From Lingula anatina (Eukaryota > Brachiopoda > Lingulata > Lingulida > Lingulidae): a stretch of 64,000 nucleotides of DNA. Below the pieces are notes generated by a model, which was not told the DNA's origin, ran no database searches, and saw only the letters and a program-made list of their open reading frames with translations. Within the stretch, counting starts at the first letter, position 1, and each line of letters opens with the position of its first letter. Positions 58,963 to 64,000 of this stretch are shown one piece after another. The stretch covers positions 93,637 to 157,636 of the forward strand of contig NW_019775947.1 in assembly GCF_001039355.2 (NCBI RefSeq), in the 5' to 3' direction. Position numbers and translations under genes: made by a program.

Positions 58963-61046
58963 TTTGTAAGTTGGCGCGAAACTGTATGGGTCAAATTTAA
59001 GATAATCGGACCTTCGTGTGCTAAAGAGCATGTCAGTGCTTAACGGTCTCTTCTCAAGTTTTACTTTCGTTTCTGCTGTCAGTGTAACGTCTTTTTACGA
59101 TGCACAATCCAGTTTATATAATAACCGTGTGAAATATAAATTTGTGTTTAATTGCTCATACTGGAAAAGTCTTGGTCATACCCTTAGAAAGATCACAATA
59201 GACGCAACCGCCACACTACTAGTAGCTCTCTGCACCTGTCCTGGGACCCCAGTGAGAGGCAGTACGTACGTAGCCTACGTAGCACACCTGGAGGAGAGAG
59301 GTGGAGGCTGAACGAAGAGAGGAGGATCGGGGCCAGGATGGAGAGGGGGTCCTGTCTGTGGCTGGTTGTGGTCCTAAGATTATTTTAATAATTTTTAAAT
59401 TTTCCAGTTTTACAAAATGAGGCATGGGGAAATCCACCAAACCCAATTTTTTCTACTTTGTAAATTTCCTTTTTAAAATTTTATTTATTAATTTATTTAC
59501 TTATCTTGTCATATGCCTCATCTTGTCTCCATGGTTGGCGTCATTGGTTGCTGAACCTAAAAATGTCTACGTGTAGGCTATAACCCTTAAAACAAGGGCC
59601 TACCAAAATAGTCTACCCTAATGAACAATAATATCATACATGTAGGCTATGTATGTATAATCGAACCCAGATATTTCATGTCTTAAATGTAGGCCCTTTT
59701 CTACACAGGATTTACCCATGAAAATTAGTTGTTTTCTCGAAAGCAAATTGCGCTTACCATTCATTACAAAACCCGTCCCGGCACTTAATTCGATTTGTTG
59801 CTTGAATACAAGCTTAATGTTATGGTTTAGGCCTATATTAGTTCTAAATGGCTTTTCAGTAAGTTATAGTAATCTAATTTAATTGCAGAAAATGCGCAAC
59901 ACCTAGCTAGACTGCTGAAGTAGCATGTTTTATGCTGACATTGTTTCCCATGCAGTGGATCAGTAATGTGTTGACTGCAGCTGAAAACTAATCTACGGGT
60001 TTCTTGCGTCCATGTATTAGGCCTAAAATATTAATATTTGTGATGTGTGTAGTAATAGTGGCCTAGTCTTACACATGTTCAAGCGTGATGCTGCTTACTA
60101 TCGTAATAAAGAACACGCCACTACTTGATACTGACATGGAACACAGACGTGCGTTTTAAGCCCTTGCAAAGAATCGGTCCGTATGAGTCGTATGTGTCGT
60201 CCAGAGGCGGATCCATGATGCGAAGCCGAATGAATGGCCCCGAAACTTTTGATATGTCAGAGGGCTACCTAATGGTGCCATTTAATTGATTCGGTTTAGA
60301 CCTGATTTAGCTTGTCAAAATTCTCATTTGAAGATAGGACCATTGGTGTGATTAAAAAAAAATTGAAAGGGGGGGGGGGTGCAGCTTACTCGTATGAAAC
60401 CGCCCTGTTTTCAGCGTATTAGAATGAAGATAAAAGCAGCGCCATCTACCTCCGGTTTGTGTGCGTACTAGAGACGTATATGACGTTAAGTCTGCGTATG
60501 GGCAATATTTCAGGCTAGGTGTGACAGTGCTTTAACTCCAAGTTTACGACCGCATGGAAAATAAATTTTGGCCCACTCCCATGATCACAATTGTTGCAGG
60601 TCCTGTGTGACCAGCAAAAATTCATACGATAAAGCAGTCTTTGCACATACTTACTGTTAATATAAGGTCTGGGTCCTAAGCAGCCTAACTGAAACTAAAC
60701 TAAACTAAGCCCAAACTTTTCATTCAAAAGCAATGCAGTATTCACATGTTTCCATCCCCATTAAAACAAATCAAAGCTCGTCGCCGGGTCAAAACACTGT
60801 CATATTTTATCAACAAAACTGCTATTAAGATTTTTGTGAAATGCACAGTGCAAAGCGATGAGTTGACAGTGGGTGCCATAAGTATGGTGCTTAGCCACGT
60901 CATTTATATAATGTGATATTATCTAGCCGCAGTTTGCGTGTGGCGACAATATGTCTCTACAAAATATATATATATATACGTGCTACAACTTCATAACTAA
61001 AGAATCAAGTGGAAAAAGAGAGAGATCCACTTTTAACTCTAAAACA
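58963..61046. other. Intergenic region between the divergent DCTD and SLC22 genes
   Basis: About 2.1 kb between two start codons facing away from each other. The DCTD side (58963-59340) is relatively CG-rich; a G10 run lies near 60370. A TATA-like TTATATAA at 60903-60910 sits about 140 nt before the SLC22 start and might be its core promoter. Open frames here (59018-59311) are not convincing. Confidence 0.5.
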
Positions 61047-61466
61047 ATGCATTTGGACGGGCTTCTGCAGGTTATCGGAGAGTTTGGTACTTACCAGAGA
61101 CGACAGTATTTTCTGGTATGTCTTGTTGGGTTATATGCAATATTACCCCTACTGGCGACGGTGTTCCTGGCGGCAACGCCCAAACATCACTGTAAACTGC
61201 CCGCTGAGCACGTGGCGCGCGCGGAGAGGGTCTACGGCAACCTTTCCCACGAGGAGCTGCTCAACCTGTCCATCCCTTGGGAAGAAAACGGCGGCCAACT
61301 GACTAGAAGCAGTTGTAAGCTTTATCCATGGACAAGGCCTAACCAAACTCTCACCTCCTATAATGAGACGCACTCTGTTCCAAGTGTTAACGAGACAGAA
61401 AGCATAGCGTGTCCTCTGGGACTGGAATATAGCCAGGATATTTATACATCAACGGTGGTGTCAGAG
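61047..61466 (+). CDS. SLC22 exon 1 (TM1 and glycosylated loop)
   Basis: 140 codons, donor TCAGAG|GTAGAT, phase 0. Carries TM1 and the large extracellular loop typical of SLC22, ending YTSTVVSE, to which FDLSCGREW in exon 2 joins in the family pattern (TIVTEWDLVC). Confidence 0.88.
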
Positions 61467-62893
61467 GTAGATGTGGAAATGTATCTTTTAGACTGGGTTC
61501 CCATCCCTAGATCGATCTAACAGGATTGGTCCATCTCCACAGAGTTTCTCGCTTAATTGCTTTCAGCTTAAGTGGTTTAGATGTCTGGGACGCCTACTGC
61601 TATACGATAGTTAATTACCCCCTATCAGCTTCAGTAGGCGTAACAGACATCTTAGCCACTTTAGTTAATTGCAATTAAGCGAGAATCCCCTTGGAGATAG
61701 ATCGATCCAAATATGCAGGAACCCAGTCATAGTCTCTGGGAAAGGTCTTTTAACACACTTGAGATTTAGATACATGATGTGCTCGTGTGTAAGTTGGTAT
61801 TTTATCAGCATAGTGATCACAGCGGCTAGTTTATTCTCAGATCGTCCTGACATTGACAAACTGTACATATCTAAAACAAGAGCTTCCTCATATACCAACT
61901 TCATTTGATCTTATATAAGATCGATCTATCCCCTGCGTTATCTTCAGTTTGATTTGAGCTGTGGAAGAGAGTGGATGGTGGGCGCCAGCCAGTCCGCGTT
62001 CTTTGTAGGGAAAGTGGTGGGAGACGCTTTAAGTGGGACCATAAGTGATAGGTGAGTTTGCTTTGGACCAAGTCAATTAATTATGGACATTTTAATTCAC
62101 TTTCATTTTTTGTTAGGTATAATTATATGGTTTTAATGTTCTCCTTGTTTGTTATTTTACTGATGGTGGGTATATACATGTATGCCATGGCAGCACTGTT
62201 CTGAAAACGCCAAACATGACTCGAAAACCTTGGTGATAAAGATGCACCGTTCAGTGGAAAATAATGATTATCTATAAACGCAATTTTGGAGTTTAGATAC
62301 GTGGTTATTTCAACCAAAATAACAATTTACAAACGGGAAGTATTCCTGACATGTTCTTCTTTAAATATCCTTTATCTTTCAAGAACCTCATATTTCAGAA
62401 GTGATGTCTGTTTCAGGTTCGGCAGACGACCTACGTTCCTGGTGGCCGTAATGTTGTCGGTGTCAGTGGGTGTAGTTACCGCTTTGTCTCCCTCCATGAC
62501 GGTGTATATAGCGTCTCTAGGTCTGCAGGGGATCATCACCGGATGTGTTTTCTTTTCAATATACACTCTAGGTATGCTGAGGAGAGACAGAGAGATTAAC
62601 CCCATGTTTTTACAGCTAGTGACGAATTAAGATACCTTTTTCCCGTAATTTATTAAGTTTCTGTTATTTACCCTACGCTCTCAGAATTTCTTTCTTTCTT
62701 TATTTCTTTATTTATTTTTTGCAGGAGTTGAATTTGTGGGCCCGAGTAAGCGTAAACTAGCCGGTTTTGGTATAATGTATTTCTTTAGCTTTGGTTACTT
62801 CTACATCGTGCTGTTTGCCTACTTCATAAAAGACTGGCGCCACCTGAATCTGGCGTTGATAGTGCCCGGGTACCTTTTTGGCCTTTATTATTT
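61047..62893 (+). CDS. SLC22-family organic ion transporter (MFS), 3' incomplete
   Basis: Join 61047-61466, 61948-62051, 62417-62571, 62725-62893, continuing beyond the window. It moves organic cations or anions across the plasma membrane; the substrate cannot be told from sequence. Start ATG 61047 gives MHLDGLLQVIGEFGTYQRRQ, the usual SLC22 opening (DxxLxxIGEFGxxQ). TM1 (YFLVCLVGLYAILPLLATVF) is followed by a long extracellular loop with Cys residues and several N-x-S/T sites (NLS, NLS, NQT, NET, NET). STVVSEFDLSCGREWMVG leads to TM2. The MFS signature GTISDRFGRRP is intact, and VGPSKRKLAG is the SLC22 TM4/TM5 motif. About 282 of some 550 residues are present. An upstream in-frame ATG at 60951 adds 32 unconvincing residues and is not preferred. 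Confidence 0.9.
61491..61728. mobile_element. 238-bp MITE-like hairpin in SLC22 intron 1
   Basis: The termini are inverted repeats, GACTGGGTTCC at 61491 and GGAACCCAGTC ending 61728. The arms of about 115 bp are imperfectly complementary, sharing for example TCTCGCTTAATTGC and GCAATTAAGCGAGA, AGATGTCTG and CAGACATCT, CGCCTACTG and CAGTAGGCG. Little unpaired sequence is left at the centre (about 61605-61630). No coding capacity. I could not find a convincing target-site duplication, so the class is unassigned. Confidence 0.7.
61948..62051 (+). CDS. SLC22 exon 2 (TM2 region)
   Basis: Acceptor TTATCTTCAG|T, donor GATAG|GTGAGT, 104 nt. Encodes FDLSCGREWMVGASQSAFF, then VGKVVGDALSGTISD; ends with two bases of the Arg codon of the DRFGRR signature. 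Confidence 0.88.
62417..62571 (+). CDS. SLC22 exon 3 (TM3-TM4)
   Basis: Acceptor TGTTTCAG|G, donor CTAG|GTATGC, 155 nt. Encodes RFGRRPTFLVAVMLSVSVGV (TM3) and SMTVYIASLGLQGIITGCV, then FFSIYTL (TM4). Confidence 0.9.
62725..62893 (+). CDS. SLC22 exon 4 (TM5-TM6)
   Basis: Acceptor TTTTTTGCAG|G, donor TATTT|GTAAGT, 169 nt. Encodes VEFVGPSKRKLAGFGIMYFF and SFGYFYIVLFAYFIKDWRHL, then NLALIVPGYLFGLYY. ExVGPSKR and FIxDWRxLxL are SLC22 hallmarks. It ends two bases into a codon, so the gene continues. Confidence 0.92.
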
Positions 62894-64000
62894 GTAAGTA
62901 AGATCAGAATATTAACGATGCTAATAATAATAATAAGACTTATTTATAGTCTAAAATCCATATAAAATGTTTAATAGGCTTGGATAGCACTTGGGGTTGC
63001 ACGGTGCTTGTGTGATACTACTGAGTACTCTTAAACTGCTCTATCAATAATTATCATCAGCAGCTGATCTTTATCTATTTTCATTCTTGTAAATTTAGCA
63101 ATCGTTCTCTTGGCTAAATTCATGTCGTTTGCGTTTTCACTTCGATTAAAAAGTATTTACATAACATTTACTAAGATCATATGTGAAGGGAGTAACAGGC
63201 CTAGCCACAGTTGTTGAATAAGAAAGCTTAGTCAAACTGACTAAAGTTTTGTCCTCGGAGATACAACATTGGTCAAAAAGGTTGTCCTACCCCCATTTCC
63301 ATGTACTTTTATTTACAAATGATTACTTCACAGCTGTACATTGTTAGAAATAGTACTTTTTATTCCAGATACCGTGCCTAACATGATTAATGGTTCCAAA
63401 AATACAACATAGTGGTGAAAGTATACACATTTTATACCATTTAGTAAAATTTATAAGAGGCACCCCCTCAAATACAATGTTTCACTGTGATTTCTGCAGA
63501 TGTAAAGAAATGTCTATTAAATTGAAAAGGCGCTATCAAATGTCATCAAATTCACACACAACTAGCATTTGGGTGTGCTTGTTNTTATTATTATTATTAT
63601 TATTATCTTTAAAAAAACTATGCATTTTTGTGAAATTTTCTCATTCTGGCACATTCAAAGTGTGAATTTGAACTTTGATAGACCTGAAGCATTTTGCTAG
63701 TAACATTTTCCCAATATCCATGTCATCTGTTTCTCATAATTATAATTTGGTGTTGATTTTGGTGTTAAGCATAATGTATTATTGCATCAGAATTGACCAA
63801 AAAACATATGGTAAGTAACATAACAGGGGAAGCTCCAGAAATATTTTCTGACAGTCTTCCAAATTATCTTTGTTGATCCATCCTCCATTTTTTACCAGTC
63901 TTCTGACAGAAAAAGTTAAATGCCCATCAGTGTAAACTGTAAAAATTCTGACCGTCTTCTGGAAGACCCAGAAGACATCATTGGTTCTTCCCTGGTAAAC
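62894..64000. other. SLC22 intron running off the window
   Basis: Follows the exon 4 donor. It contains TAATAA-type repeats near 62922 and a (TTA)n tract with an N at 63584. No further exon was found. Confidence 0.7.
63584..63606. repeat. (TTA)n microsatellite with an N
   Basis: About seven TTA units beginning at an ambiguous base. Unlike the other two N positions, no duplicated flank is visible here within the window. Confidence 0.85.

Noticed and set aside
60951-61046. Upstream in-frame ATG for the SLC22 gene (adds 32 residues)
   Set aside because: The added residues come from an AT-repeat and have no family counterpart, whereas the ATG at 61047 gives the typical SLC22 N-terminus.
1-64000. 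tRNA, rRNA, CRISPR, operon or bacterial-type elements
   Set aside because: None seen; no tRNA T-loop boxes with paired stems and no regularly spaced direct repeats other than those listed.

Overview
The window is animal nuclear DNA: AT-rich, intron-heavy, full of simple repeats, with genes spread over tens of kilobases and GT-AG spliced exons. The gene content (Shroom, dCMP deaminase, an SLC22 transporter) is bilaterian. The texture (two diverged haplotypes, a foldback repeat rich in ATGGCCGCC) suggests a heterozygous invertebrate, perhaps a marine lophotrochozoan such as a mollusc. The species cannot be fixed from sequence alone. Single N characters at 11692, 51784 and 63584 mark assembly joins or ambiguous bases; the first two are each flanked by a repeated copy of the neighbouring sequence.

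Layout. (1) 1-17236: long non-coding stretch, read as upstream intron of Shroom, with microsatellites, a DR1-type nuclear-receptor half-site array, and an exact 1476-bp duplication around the N at 11692. (2) 17237-45415, plus strand: nine coding exons of a Shroom-family cytoskeletal regulator. One exon is about 4.6 kb, disordered and Q/S-rich. The C-terminal exons encode the ASD2/SD2 coiled coil that binds Rho kinase. The 5' part of the gene, including any PDZ domain, lies outside the window. The 3' UTR runs to a polyadenylation signal at 47014-47019. (3) 58962-47737, minus strand, convergent with Shroom: a five-exon dCMP deaminase gene (DCTD). Its last two exons appear twice because two haplotype contigs were joined without merging. 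One haplotype carries a 2.7-kb foldback element built of inverted arrays of a unit of about 180 bp. (4) 55350-54085, minus strand: an uninterrupted gene for a type II membrane glycosyltransferase of GT32/Caps_synth type, nested in DCTD intron 3. (5) 61047 to beyond 62893, plus strand: the 5' four exons of an SLC22-family (organic ion transporter) MFS protein, cut by the window edge. A 238-bp MITE-like hairpin lies in its first intron.

The genes do not form one pathway. Shroom organises apical actomyosin, DCTD makes dUMP for thymidylate synthesis, the glycosyltransferase probably acts in the Golgi, and the SLC22 protein sits in the plasma membrane. The observations most worth following are: the foldback element with about 14 YY1-like motifs and its insertion polymorphism; a perfect 55-bp intronic hairpin; a set of six LC8-type (TQT/VQV) motifs in the giant Shroom exon; a GC-AG intron in DCTD; and two regularly spaced AGGTCA arrays.
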